A stretch of DNA of 64,000 bases from Actinomycetota bacterium. Its GTDB lineage: Bacteria; Actinomycetota; Actinomycetes; S36-B12; UBA10799. The number at the start of each line of letters is the position of its first letter. Position 1 is the first letter of the stretch. The translations under genes were made by a program, and so were the position numbers. Below the pieces are notes generated by a model that was given only the letters and a program-made list of their open reading frames with translations, did no database searches and was not told the origin of the DNA. Positions 26,905 to 34,642 of this stretch are shown one piece after another. The stretch lies in NCBI GenBank assembly GCA_020636995.1, contig JACJWU010000002.1, positions 310,001 to 374,000 of the forward strand, read 5' to 3'.

Positions 26905-28302
26905 TCAGTCCGGGCGACGCGCGATCTCCGCCAGTACCGCCCGTCGGAGACCGTCGAGGGTCTTGCGGACGCCGTCGAGGAAGACCGGGAGGTCTCGCAC
27001 GCTGTCGTAGTCGGCCGTCACGCCGAAGTTGATCGTGCCGTTGTAGGACACGATCGCCGTGGAGATCCGCACCCCCGGCCCGAGCGGCACGAACGGCACG
27101 AGTGTCTGCAGTTCCTTGCCCAGCAGGTACAGCGGGACCTGGGGGCCAGGGACGTTGGTGGTCACAGTGTCGAAGGCCCGCAGGTTGACGTTGGCCGCTA
27201 CTCTGCCGGCGGTCGCGAACAGCATCGGAGGTACGAAGTCGGCGAGCCCGATGATCGAGTCCACGGTCAGTGGTGTCCCGCTCTTCTTGACCCGGTCCAT
27301 CTGACGGGTCATCGCGTGCAGTCGTTCGACCGGGTCTTCCACCCCTATCGGCAGTTGCGCGAACATGGCGGACACCTGGTTGCCGCCCGTGCTGTCGCCG
27401 GGCATGCGCATCGAGACCGGGATCATCGACTGGATCTGTAGCGGTCGCATGTCGATCCCGCGGGATGCCAGCAACTCCCGGAAGCCCCCGGTCACGGCGG
27501 TGAGGATCACGTCGTTGACGGTCCCGCCGAATGCGTTCTTCACGGCCTTGATCGTGTCGAGGTCCCCCTCCACCCAGCCCCAGCGGCGGTGCTGGCCGAT
27601 GGTCCCGCCCAGGGTGGTTTCGGTGCTGAGCAACCTGCTTCCGACCGAGGTGCTGCCGACGGCGCGAACGGCCATGTGCTCGGCGAACTCCCGCGGGTTG
27701 CTCACGCGGGACACGATTCGGGTGAGGTGCTCGCCTGGCCGCAGCACGGAGTCCACCACGGCATCGGTGACGAGTCCCACAGTCCCCGGCGCGGGCTCCG
27801 GCGCCCAGGAACTGGGCGGGGTGTCGCGCCCCTCGGGGTCGGGGTCGAGGATGACCTCCATGATGTCGTGCCCGGACAGGCCGTCGATCATCGCGTGATG
27901 GGCCTTGTTGATCAGCGCCCAGCGACCCTTGGCCAAGCCCTCCACCAGCCAGATCTCCCACAATGGGCGATCGAGGTCCAGTCGCTGCGAAAGCAGGCGC
28001 CCCGCCAGGCGCTGCAACTGCGCGGACTTGCCGGGTTTGGGGACCGCGGTGTGCCGAACATGGAACTCCAGCTCGAAGTTCTCGTCGTCCACCCAGATGG
28101 GCTGCCCGATGTTCAGGGGCACGCTCTGGATCCGCTGGCGGTACCGCGGGACCTGGTCGAGCCGGGAGTCCAGGTGTGCGCACAGGTCCTCGTACTTCGG
28201 TGCGGGCCCCTCGAAGACCATGAGGCCGCCGATGTGCATGGGTTGGCCATCGCGTTCCAGCAGCAGGAAGGTCTGGTCGAGCGGGCTCAGGCGATCTGGC
28301 AT
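26905..28302 (-). CDS. Wax ester synthase/diacylglycerol O-acyltransferase (WS/DGAT)
   Basis: 465 residues. The N-terminal signature PLDQTFLLLE and the catalytic HHAMIDG (His135, His136, Asp140) define the family; NVPGPQ and a DUF1298-type C-terminal half complete it. The enzyme transfers acyl groups from acyl-CoA to diacylglycerol or long-chain alcohols, making triacylglycerol or wax esters at the membrane. An alpha/beta hydrolase lies just upstream on the same strand. The preferred acceptor cannot be told from sequence. Confidence 0.93.
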   Translation of the reverse strand: MPDRLSPLDQTFLLLERDGQPMHIGGLMVFEGPAPKYEDLCAHLDSRLDQVPRYRQRIQSVPLNIGQPIWVDDENFELEFHVRHTAVPKPGKSAQLQRLAGRLLSQRLDLDRPLWEIWLVEGLAKGRWALINKAHHAMIDGLSGHDIMEVILDPDPEGRDTPPSSWAPEPAPGTVGLVTDAVVDSVLRPGEHLTRIVSRVSNPREFAEHMAVRAVGSTSVGSRLLSTETTLGGTIGQHRRWGWVEGDLDTIKAVKNAFGGTVNDVILTAVTGGFRELLASRGIDMRPLQIQSMIPVSMRMPGDSTGGNQVSAMFAQLPIGVEDPVERLHAMTRQMDRVKKSGTPLTVDSIIGLADFVPPMLFATAGRVAANVNLRAFDTVTTNVPGPQVPLYLLGKELQTLVPFVPLGPGVRISTAIVSYNGTINFGVTADYDSVRDLPVFLDGVRKTLDGLRRAVLAEIARRPD

Positions 28303-28361
28303 CGCACCTCCTCGGATGAGTTCAGGGTAGATCAGCGGGCTGCGCGACGTGCCGGGCGGTG

Positions 28362-28467
28362 CATGTCCCGATCTGCAGGTTGATCATGAGTGTTGGTGGC
28401 GAAACGCCTGAGATCTGGGCTGTGTGCCGGCGTGTCGCGAATGTCGTACTGCACACCGGGACATCGC
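28362..28467. other. Imperfect inverted repeat between WS/DGAT and hydrolase genes
   Basis: Short arms ATGTCCCG at about 28362-28370 and CGGGACAT at about 28459-28466 are complementary, extended by TGCAG and CTGCA nearby. A smaller hairpin, GGCG-AAA-CGCC, lies between. It could be a transcript end for the upstream hydrolase gene or a promoter structure for WS/DGAT. It does not match families A-C. Confidence 0.35.
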
Positions 28468-28468
28468 C

Positions 28469-29389
28469 TCACGCCAGTGCGGCCTGTTGTGAGATCTCCG
28501 GGTTCTCCGCGAGCCACCCCAGGACGATCTGTGCCGTGCCCTCCGGCTCCTGAATCTGCGGTACGTGGCCGACGTCCTCCATGAGGTGGAAGGTCCACTC
28601 CGGGCGTCGGCTGGCGGCCGCATGGGCCGATCTGGCCGACACGATCCGGTCCCGCCCGCCGTGGATGAGCAGAACCGGCGTGGCCAGGGCCTGCAGACGT
28701 TTGACGTAGTTGCGGCCCTGGCTCATGAGGACCACCGATCGTGCGGCTTCCACGAGGTGGCGGGCGGTTCCCCGGAACTGGCGGCGGACCTCAGCCTGGG
28801 TGATCGCCGCGTCGAGCGCCTCCCGGGGCAGTTTCGCAGGATCCACTGTGACAACCCTCAGCATCCGGGTCACCTGTTGCTCGGCTGTGGCCAGTCTGGT
28901 CCACAGATCGACGATCAGGGAGCCGATCCCAGGGGTCGCCAGTACGGCGAACTCCAGCACCATACGCAGGTCCCCGACCATGAAGCCTGCCGCCGGCAGC
29001 GCTGGGGCGATGAGGACGACCCCCGAGGTTGTGCGTGGGGCCGACGTCGCCTGGACCACCGCCAGCAGCCCTCCCATCGAGTTGCCCATGAGGATCGCGG
29101 GCGATCCGGTCACCTCGGTGAGGAACCGATGGATGAGGTGCTGGTTGGCGTGCACGCTCGTGGAGCGGTGGCCGGCCTCGGTGAGTCCGTGTCCCGGCAG
29201 GTCGAGGGCTAGCACGCGGCAGGAGTGTGTGAGATGCGGCGCCACGAGATCCCAGTTCAGCGCCGACCCACCAAGTCCGTGGACGCAGACGATGAGTGGG
29301 CCGTCCTGCGGCCCGCCGTAGTCGCGGTAGTGGGTGGGTCCGTCGATATCCACCCAGTGATCGGTGCCAGTGGCGGTCGTGGTGCTCAC
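28469..29389 (-). CDS. Alpha/beta-hydrolase
   Basis: About 306 residues from GTG 29389 (VSTTTATGTDHW); an ATG 9 bases upstream is also possible. HGLGGSALNW is the oxyanion loop, GNSMGGLL the Ser elbow, HGGRDRIVS the acid and DVGHVPQIQEP the His. This is the order of epoxide-hydrolase/haloperoxidase-like alpha/beta hydrolases. It neighbours WS/DGAT on the same strand and could be an esterase or lipase for storage lipid (inference only). The downstream gap holds an inverted repeat. Confidence 0.84.
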   Translation of the reverse strand: MSTTTATGTDHWVDIDGPTHYRDYGGPQDGPLIVCVHGLGGSALNWDLVAPHLTHSCRVLALDLPGHGLTEAGHRSTSVHANQHLIHRFLTEVTGSPAILMGNSMGGLLAVVQATSAPRTTSGVVLIAPALPAAGFMVGDLRMVLEFAVLATPGIGSLIVDLWTRLATAEQQVTRMLRVVTVDPAKLPREALDAAITQAEVRRQFRGTARHLVEAARSVVLMSQGRNYVKRLQALATPVLLIHGGRDRIVSARSAHAAASRRPEWTFHLMEDVGHVPQIQEPEGTAQIVLGWLAENPEISQQAALA

Positions 29390-29398
29390 ACTCCACAC

Positions 29399-30232
29399 CT
29401 AAGCACGCCGGAACCGGCGGGGACCGCCGGACCACTGTGCGACATCACACATGCTGTCCGAGGTGACCACTGCGATGACCGGATATCCGCCGGTGGTGGG
29501 GTGGTCGGGCCCGAGGATGATCGGCAGTCCGTTGGGGGGCAGTTGAACCGCGCCGAGCACCATGGGTTTGCTGGGCAGGCTGAGCGTCTCGGACCGCAAG
29601 GGGCTGCCGCGCAGTCGCACGCCGATCCGGTCGGACTGGGGATCCAGATCCCACGTGCCGGCCAGCAGGGCCGAAAGCGTGTCCTCATCGGCGTCGGGCC
29701 CAGGCAGCACATTGAAGGTGGTGGCGGGTTCGACGGGCGCGACATGGTCCACCAATGGGGGTCCCACCCGTTCGGCGCCCGCCGTGAGCACCTGGCCCTC
29801 CTGCAGGGCCGCGGGACCGACCCCCCCGAGGGTGTCGTGGGATCGCGATCCCAGGGCCGGCCGCACGCGTATGCCCCCGGACAGGGCCAGGTAGTAGCGG
29901 ATACCGGCGCGCGGCATGCCGAGTCGCACCCGGCTTCCCGGCGCCAAGTGGACAGGCATGTTGGTGGCCGACGTCCGGGCATCGATGTGGACATCGCCGA
30001 CCGCGCCGGTCACGGCGATCGTCAGGTGTCCCAGCGCTTCGACGGTCAAGCCGCCACCGAGGGATTCCAGAACTGCGGCGTCCGGGCTGTTGCCCACAAG
30101 GCGGTTCGCCAGTCGCCATGCCCGAGTGTCGAACGCTCCGGCCCGCGGGACTCCGAGGTGGGCGTACCCGCGGCGGCCACCGTCCTCGACGAGGGTCTGG
30201 GCTCCGGTCGCCAGTATCTGAAGGCCCTGCAT
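29399..30232 (-). CDS. pxpC: 5-oxoprolinase subunit PxpC
   Basis: 277 residues from ATG 30232, overlapping the pxpB stop by one base (TGATG). It is the KipA/biotin-dependent carboxyltransferase-like subunit: GAQTLVEDGGRRGYAHLGVPRAGAFD at the N-terminus and VLGAVQLPPNGLPIILGPD in the middle are standard for the family. With PxpA and PxpB it hydrolyses 5-oxoproline (pyroglutamate) to glutamate using ATP. Gene order pxpA-pxpB-pxpC on the minus strand confirms the assignment. Confidence 0.93.
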   Translation of the reverse strand: MQGLQILATGAQTLVEDGGRRGYAHLGVPRAGAFDTRAWRLANRLVGNSPDAAVLESLGGGLTVEALGHLTIAVTGAVGDVHIDARTSATNMPVHLAPGSRVRLGMPRAGIRYYLALSGGIRVRPALGSRSHDTLGGVGPAALQEGQVLTAGAERVGPPLVDHVAPVEPATTFNVLPGPDADEDTLSALLAGTWDLDPQSDRIGVRLRGSPLRSETLSLPSKPMVLGAVQLPPNGLPIILGPDHPTTGGYPVIAVVTSDSMCDVAQWSGGPRRFRRA

Positions 30233-30801
30233 CAGACGAACCTCACCCGATCGCCGGGTGACAGCAGGGCAGGGGGCTCGCGATCCGCGCTGAAGAGAAG
30301 CGCCTCGCAGCGTCCGATCAGGTGCCAACCGCCCGGGGAGGATGTGGGATACACCGCGCAGTAGCCGGCGGCGATGGCGATGGAGCCGGCCGGGATCTGG
30401 GGGCGAGGGCGATCGCGCCGGGGGATGTGCAATCGCTCATCGAGGCCGGTGAGGTATCCGAAACCCGGGGAGAAGCCGCAGAAGGCGACGGTGAGGGTGG
30501 TGTCCAGCAGGGCCTGGATCACGGCGAGCTCACTCATGCCCGCGGTCTCGGCGACGTGCCGAAGATCCGGACCCTCCCACTGTGCGGGCAGGTGCCGCAC
30601 CTCGCGTGCGGCTCGCACGGGCCGATCCTCGGGGACGCCCGCGACCGCGGCCATGACCCGTTGCTGGGACCCGCGCAGCAGGACGTGCCGCTGTCCGGGG
30701 ACCACGTCGTCGAGTCCGGTGCGGTCGATGAGCGCGGCGAGCCCGATGGGATCGTCCGTCGGGATCAACCAGCCGTCCTCTCCGAAGGGGATCAGTTCCA
30801 T
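30232..30801 (-). CDS. pxpB: 5-oxoprolinase subunit PxpB
   Basis: 189 residues from ATG 30801 (MELIPFGEDGWLI). It contains the KipI-family signature FCGFSPGFGYLTGL and a cyclophilin-like C-terminal half (YPTSSPGGWHLIGR). It overlaps the pxpA 3' end by 10 bases. It acts as part of the PxpABC complex in the cytoplasm. In Bacillus the homologue KipI also inhibits a sporulation kinase, but no such partner is seen here. Confidence 0.93.
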   Translation of the reverse strand: MELIPFGEDGWLIPTDDPIGLAALIDRTGLDDVVPGQRHVLLRGSQQRVMAAVAGVPEDRPVRAAREVRHLPAQWEGPDLRHVAETAGMSELAVIQALLDTTLTVAFCGFSPGFGYLTGLDERLHIPRRDRPRPQIPAGSIAIAAGYCAVYPTSSPGGWHLIGRCEALLFSADREPPALLSPGDRVRFV

Positions 30802-31544
30802 GGCTGTGCCCGCACCGGTATGCCTGAGGCTTCGAGGTGGTCCCGGATCCGGCGGGCAAGGGTGGCGGACCCCGGGGTGTCGGAGTGCACGCACACTGAC
30901 TCGGCGCGCAGGGTGATGAGTTGCCCGTCAATGGTCCGGACCTCGCCCCGCGCAAGTGCTGCCACCTGTTGCACCACCTCCTGCTCGTCTGTCAACACCG
31001 CTCCGGGTTCGCCGCGGGGGAGGAGTCGGCCGTCGGCTTGATAGGCGCGGTCAGCGAAGCCTTCCAGGATGGTGGGTATGCCGGCGCCTTCCGCGGCCGC
31101 CAGGTAGAGGGCGCCCGCCTGCCCCATCAGAGCCAGCGGGGAGCCCACCCGCTGCGCGGCGCGGCCGACCGCACTCACCACGGCCTCGGCAACGGCGGAC
31201 TCGGTGGCGGCGGTGTGGTACAGCGCGCCGTGTGGCTTCACGTAATCCACGCCTTCGGGGCTCACTTTCGCGAGGCGCTCGATCTGCGCGATGATCTGCT
31301 CTGTCAGCACGTGCGTGGGGATCTCCTGGCGGACCCGGCCGAAACCGTCGGGGTCCACGTAGGAGGGATGGGCGCCGATCCGCACCTGGCGCTTCGCCGC
31401 CAGAGTCGCCACCCGGCGCATGCTCGCCTCGTCGCCCGCGTGGCCACCGCAGGCGATGTTCACGCTGGTCACGACCTCGACGATGCGCGCATCGAGGTCC
31501 GGGTGCATCTCGCCGACGTCGGCGTTCAGGTCGATGCCGCTCAT
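30792..31544 (-). CDS. pxpA: 5-oxoprolinase subunit PxpA (LamB/YcsF family)
   Basis: 250 residues. The family motifs are DLNADVGE at the N-terminus, NIACGGHAGD, GAHPSYVD, YVKPHGALYH and CVHSDTPGS. PxpA binds 5-oxoproline and starts its ATP-dependent ring opening. Its ATG overlaps the trmB stop by 4 bases, making a four-gene minus-strand run trmB-pxpA-pxpB-pxpC. The combination of a tRNA methyltransferase with oxoprolinase genes is probably a transcriptional accident. Confidence 0.95.
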   Translation of the reverse strand: MSGIDLNADVGEMHPDLDARIVEVVTSVNIACGGHAGDEASMRRVATLAAKRQVRIGAHPSYVDPDGFGRVRQEIPTHVLTEQIIAQIERLAKVSPEGVDYVKPHGALYHTAATESAVAEAVVSAVGRAAQRVGSPLALMGQAGALYLAAAEGAGIPTILEGFADRAYQADGRLLPRGEPGAVLTDEQEVVQQVAALARGEVRTIDGQLITLRAESVCVHSDTPGSATLARRIRDHLEASGIPVRAQPWN

Positions 31545-32215
31545 AGGTCTGATGGTGCCTCCAGACGGTAGACCAGATCAACGGCATGCCGTCCGGCGCG
31601 CTCACCCGCCTGCTCGTATTTCGTCCGCGGTCGGCTGGGAACCCGGGCACCGTCATGAGTGCACGTCAGTTCCGGCCTGGTTCGAATCACCTCCCGCATC
31701 ACCTGTGCGTACTGCCGGTCGTCGGTGGCCAGATGCAGGGTTCCGCCCGGTTCGAGCACTCTGACCGCCGCGGCAGCGAACTCGGGGCGCACCAGGCGGC
31801 GCTTGTTGTGGCGGGCCTTCGGCCAGGGGTCGGGGAAGAAGACCAGGATCTGCTGCAGGCTACGAGGTGTCAGTCTGCGGGAGACGAAGTCGAGGGCGTC
31901 GCCGTGGAGAACGCGGAGGTTGGTCAGTTTCTGCTGTTCCATCTCCAGCAGCGTGCGCGCGATCCCCTTGGTGTGGACGTCGGCGGCGATGTAATCGAGT
32001 TCGGGGTGTTGGGCAGCGGTGAGCAGGGCCGCGTCGCCGAGGCCGGAGCCGATCTCGAGCACACGTGGGGCCCGCCGGCCGAACACGACGTCGAGATCCA
32101 GCGGGTCCGGGGCTGTGGCGAGGTCGTAGTGGCGGCCGAGTTCGATGAGCGCGTCACGCTGCCGGGGGGACAGGCGTCCCCGGCGTGCGTGGTAACTGCG
32201 GATGGCTTCGACCAC
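31541..32215 (-). CDS. trmB: tRNA (guanine-N7-)-methyltransferase
   Basis: 224 residues from GTG 32215. The class I SAM motif is LEIGSGLGDA. The family-specific blocks FFPDPWPKARHNKRRLV, LATDDRQYAQVM and PRTKYEQAGERAGR are all present. TrmB makes m7G46 in the variable loop of tRNAs. It is divergent from tRNA-His, whose promoter lies in the 53-base gap. It is the first gene of the trmB-pxpABC run. Confidence 0.94.
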   Translation of the reverse strand: MVEAIRSYHARRGRLSPRQRDALIELGRHYDLATAPDPLDLDVVFGRRAPRVLEIGSGLGDAALLTAAQHPELDYIAADVHTKGIARTLLEMEQQKLTNLRVLHGDALDFVSRRLTPRSLQQILVFFPDPWPKARHNKRRLVRPEFAAAAVRVLEPGGTLHLATDDRQYAQVMREVIRTRPELTCTHDGARVPSRPRTKYEQAGERAGRHAVDLVYRLEAPSDL

Positions 32216-32237
32216 GCCGTCACGCTACCGATAGAAT
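32209..32237 (+). promoter_or_regulatory. Possible sigma-70-type promoter for tRNA-His
   Basis: TAGAAT at 32232-32237 resembles a -10 box, and TTCGAC starting about 32208 is a fair -35 box with 18-19 bases between. Transcription would start near 32244, about 25 bases before the tRNA. The -35 overlaps the first codons of the divergent trmB gene. The match is imperfect. Confidence 0.4.
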
Positions 32238-32268
32238 AGGGATGACTCCGCTGTGGCGGGGTCTTTTG

Positions 32269-32344
32269 GTGGGTGTAGCTCAGCTGGTAGAGCACCTGGT
32301 TGTGGTCCAGGTGGTCGCGGGTTCAAGTCCCGTCACTCACCCCA
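32269..32344 (+). tRNA. tRNA-His (GTG anticodon)
   Basis: A 76-nt cloverleaf. The acceptor stem GTGGGTG pairs with CACTCAC; the D-loop sequence is AGCTCAGCTGGTAGAGC; the anticodon stem-loop CCTGGTTGTGGTCCAGG has GTG at 32302-32304; and the T-arm is CGGGTTCAAGTCCCG. CCA is encoded (32342-32344). The base before the acceptor stem (32268) is G and can pair with C73, the extra G-1 identity pair of tRNA-His. There is no mobile element at its 3' end. Confidence 0.97.
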
Positions 32345-32386
32345 CGTGTGAAGGACTCCGGGTGTTCCCGGGGTCCTTCACACGTG
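32343..32386 (+). terminator. Long hairpin directly after tRNA-His
   Basis: CACGTGTGAAGGACTCCGGG and CCCGGGGTCCTTCACACGTG form a 20-bp stem with one G-T/A-C difference and a 4-base loop (TGTT). It begins at the encoded CCA end of the tRNA. There is no T-tract, as in many high-GC terminators, so it could also stabilise or process the 3' end of the tRNA precursor. Confidence 0.75.
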
Positions 32387-32387
32387 T

Positions 32388-32672
32388 TGGGGGTTGCGCT
32401 GCGGGGCTTGGGAGGAGCGTCCGGCAGATAGTCGGTGTACGGGGCTGGGCTACCTCGGTGCCACCCTTGACCGACCTGCCACCCCGCAGCAGCCAGCGTG
32501 TCCACCATGTTCTGGTCCTCGAGCCCCTCCACGACGCCGGTGATCCCATGTTGGCCGCGAGCGATGCCAGCCCGGTTGCCTGATGGAGTCCGCCCGGAGA
32601 GGTCATCGCCGCCAGGGCGTATTCGCGATCCAGTTTGAGCTGGGCGGGGATCGGGTGGTTCCGGTCGGTCTA
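32388..32672 (-). pseudogene. Decayed C-terminal fragment of an EAL-domain phosphodiesterase
   Basis: Directly behind the PPOX stop codon, in the same minus-strand frame, the DNA reads IPAQLKLDREYALAAM then LASLAANMG. After a one-base frame change near 32545 it continues ITGVVEGLEDQNMVDTLAAA then GWQVGQGWHRGSPAP. This follows the EAL consensus (LKIDRxFV, LAxxLGxxVVAEGVE, QGYxFxRPxP), with VVAEG reduced to VVEG. The catalytic N-terminal part (the EAL motif and most metal ligands) is absent and there is no start codon. It is a remnant, not a working gene. The match is by eye; confidence is moderate. Confidence 0.55.
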
Positions 32673-33332
32673 TTCCCCCACTGGTCGCGCGAATCGGCCG
32701 ATCAGCTGTTCGACGACGGTCGTCGGATCGTGGACGCCGCGCAGATCCGGCGCGTCGATCGGTTGGCCGATGGTGATACCCAACGGCACCACTCCGGCCC
32801 ACACCGGCGCATCCAGATCAGCCGGGTCGTCGTCCGGCGGGCCATCGCCCACCTTGACCGACCACTCGGTCAGCGGGAGTTCAAGTACGGAGGTGGCGGC
32901 CAGTTCCTTGCGGGTGGGCGACCGCAGTGTGTTCCACCGAGCCGGGAGGAGGTGTTCGGTAAGGATCCGCAGGCCCGCAAGGAGTTCCTCGCCCTCCAGT
33001 GCACGGCAGGTCCCGAGGATCATCGCGCTGCGATAGTTCATCGACGACTCGAAGGCGCTGCGGGCGTAGACGAGGCCGTCCAGCAGAGTGACTGTGGCAC
33101 AGGTGCTGGCGCCGGTGGCCAGTCGTCGCATCAACCGACTGCCCGTCGATCCATGCAGCAGCAGGCGGTCCCGGTCTCGCGCACACGCCATGGGCAGCAC
33201 GTAGGGCTGACCATCGTCGACCACGGCGACATGGGCCACCATCGCGGCGTCAAGGATCGCGTCGAGCACTGCGCGGTCGGTGACTGCCTTCTCGGGGAGA
33301 CGGCGGACGCGGGTGCGATCGGGCGCGGTCAT
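32670..33332 (-). CDS. PPOX-fold flavin-binding protein (NimA-like)
   Basis: 220 residues from ATG 33332; GGGAGG lies about ten bases upstream, spaced better for this ATG than for the one three codons earlier. The split-barrel motifs HVAVVDDGQPYVLPMAC and LLLHGSTGSRLMRRLATG belong to the Pyridox_ox_2 family (5-nitroimidazole-resistance-type flavoproteins). A C-terminal extension of about 70 residues (WSVKVGDGPPDDDPADL) is shared by many actinobacterial members. The physiological substrate is unknown. Confidence 0.8.
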   Translation of the reverse strand: MTAPDRTRVRRLPEKAVTDRAVLDAILDAAMVAHVAVVDDGQPYVLPMACARDRDRLLLHGSTGSRLMRRLATGASTCATVTLLDGLVYARSAFESSMNYRSAMILGTCRALEGEELLAGLRILTEHLLPARWNTLRSPTRKELAATSVLELPLTEWSVKVGDGPPDDDPADLDAPVWAGVVPLGITIGQPIDAPDLRGVHDPTTVVEQLIGRFARPVGE

Positions 33333-33371
33333 GGACCTCATCCTCCCGGTTGTGGTGCCACGTTGCATGCA

Positions 33372-33432
33372 GTTGAGTGTCGCGCGGTTACGGGTTCTCG
33401 ACCCGGGAATCGGTAACCGCGCAGCACTCAAC
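33372..33432. repeat. Dispersed palindrome, family B copy 2 (61 bp)
   Basis: The arms GTTGAGTGTCGCGCGGTTAC and GTAACCGCGCAGCACTCAAC pair at 18 of 20. The element is the same length as copy 1 (8368-8428) and shares GGTTACGGGTT and CACTCAAC. It lies between the PPOX gene and the aldo/keto reductase gene, both on the minus strand, so it is downstream of one and upstream of the other. Confidence 0.78.
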
Positions 33433-33447
33433 GCCGCGCCGACGTGA

Positions 33448-34500
33448 TCAGGGGATCAGGGTCGGCTCTTCCCAGATGTTGATGCCCGCCTCGGTGGCGT
33501 ACCCGTCGATCTCGGCGATCTCCTGCTCGCTGAAATCGAGGTTGCGCACCGCTCCCAGGGTGTCGTGGAGTTGCTGGACGCTGCTGGCGCCGATCAGCGA
33601 CGACGTCACCCGACGGTCCCGCAGTGTCCACGCCACCGCCATCTGCGCCACGGTCTGGCCGCGGCCTTGCGCGATCTCGGCGAGACCACGAACCGCCTCC
33701 ACATACTCGGGGGTCAGCCAGTCCGGGTTCAGCGAGGCGTCGCGCGCGGCGCGCGAATCCTCGGGAATGCCGTCCACATAGCGATCCGTCAGCATCCCCT
33801 GCGCCAAGGGGCTGAATCCGATGCAGCCGACGCCCAGGTCGTCGAGAGTGTCGAGCAGATCCTCCTCGATCCAGCGGTTCAGCATCGAGTAGGACGGTTG
33901 GTGGATCAGTAGTGGCACGCCCATGTCGGCAAGGATCTGTGCAGCCCGACGGGTGCGGGAGGGGGAGTACGACGAGATGCCCACGTACAACGCCTTGCCC
34001 TGGTGGACCGCCGAGGCCAGCGCCCCCATCGTCTCCTCCAACGGGGTCTGCGGATCTGCGCGGTGGCTGTAGAAGATGTCCACGTAGTCCAACCCGAGCC
34101 GCTCAAGACTCTGGTCGAGGCTGGCCAGCAGGTACTTGCGCGATCCCAGGAATCCGTATGGGCCGGGCCACATGTCCCAGCCGGCTTTCGTCGAGATGAT
34201 CAATTCATCGCGCAGGGTGTGGAAGTCCTCGCGGAGGATCCGCCCGACATTGATCTCCGCGCTTCCGTAAGGCGGGCCGTAGTTGTTGGCCAGATCGAAA
34301 TGGGTGACGCCGGCGTCGAAGGCGGCGCGCATGATGGCCCGCTGCCGGGACAAGGGCGTGTCATCGCCGAAGTTGTGCCAGAAGCCCAGCGAGACCGCAG
34401 GCAGGCTGATCCCGCTGACACCGCAGCGGCGCTGAGGCATGCGGCCGTCGTAGCGGTCGGGGTCGGGCAGGTATGTGTCGAGGAGTCCCATGGTGTCCAT
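33448..34500 (-). CDS. Aldo/keto reductase, glyceraldehyde-3-phosphate reductase type
   Basis: 350 residues from ATG 34500; a second ATG at 34491 is possible. HFDLANNYGPPYGSAE gives the catalytic Asp and Tyr, STKAGWDMWPGPYG the Lys, and YSHRADPQTPLEET the His of the AKR tetrad. The N-terminal RRCGVSGISLPAVSLGFWHNFGD matches YghZ-type enzymes (E. coli L-glyceraldehyde 3-phosphate reductase, AKR14). NADPH use is expected. The upstream leader carries tandem 19-bp repeats. Confidence 0.9.
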   Translation of the reverse strand: MDTMGLLDTYLPDPDRYDGRMPQRRCGVSGISLPAVSLGFWHNFGDDTPLSRQRAIMRAAFDAGVTHFDLANNYGPPYGSAEINVGRILREDFHTLRDELIISTKAGWDMWPGPYGFLGSRKYLLASLDQSLERLGLDYVDIFYSHRADPQTPLEETMGALASAVHQGKALYVGISSYSPSRTRRAAQILADMGVPLLIHQPSYSMLNRWIEEDLLDTLDDLGVGCIGFSPLAQGMLTDRYVDGIPEDSRAARDASLNPDWLTPEYVEAVRGLAEIAQGRGQTVAQMAVAWTLRDRRVTSSLIGASSVQQLHDTLGAVRNLDFSEQEIAEIDGYATEAGINIWEEPTLIP

Positions 34501-34541
34501 CTTCGTTGAACGGCGCGTAGACAGGCGAGTTGTCCGGTGGG

Positions 34542-34608
34542 GTTCAGGCTGTGCGGTGAGGTTCAGGCTGTGCGGTGAGGCTCGGGTTGTGTGATGCCGT
34601 TCAGGTGC
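34542..34608. repeat. Tandem 19-bp direct repeats upstream of the aldo/keto reductase gene
   Basis: GTTCAGGCTGTGCGGTGAG occurs twice without gap (34542-34560 and 34561-34579). A degenerate third unit (GCTCGGGTTGTGTGATGCC) and the start of a fourth (GTTCAGGTGC) follow. The array lies in the shared 142-bp region between the aldo/keto reductase (minus) and the nonapeptide-repeat gene (plus). It could hold iterated regulator sites or be a simple slippage tract. Confidence 0.75.
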
Positions 34609-34642
34609 CCCATCGAACACGGGACTCTGATTGAGTGTGGCC

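Noticed and set aside
32269..32386. Integration site of a genomic island at tRNA-His
   Set aside because: No integrase, no direct repeat of the tRNA 3' end and no change in composition were seen; the following hairpin is a normal 3' structure.
34542..34608. Extension of the aldo/keto reductase through the tandem repeats to an upstream start
   Set aside because: The added N-terminus is low-complexity (HTTRASPHSLN-type) and lies outside the family; ATG 34500 gives the normal length.
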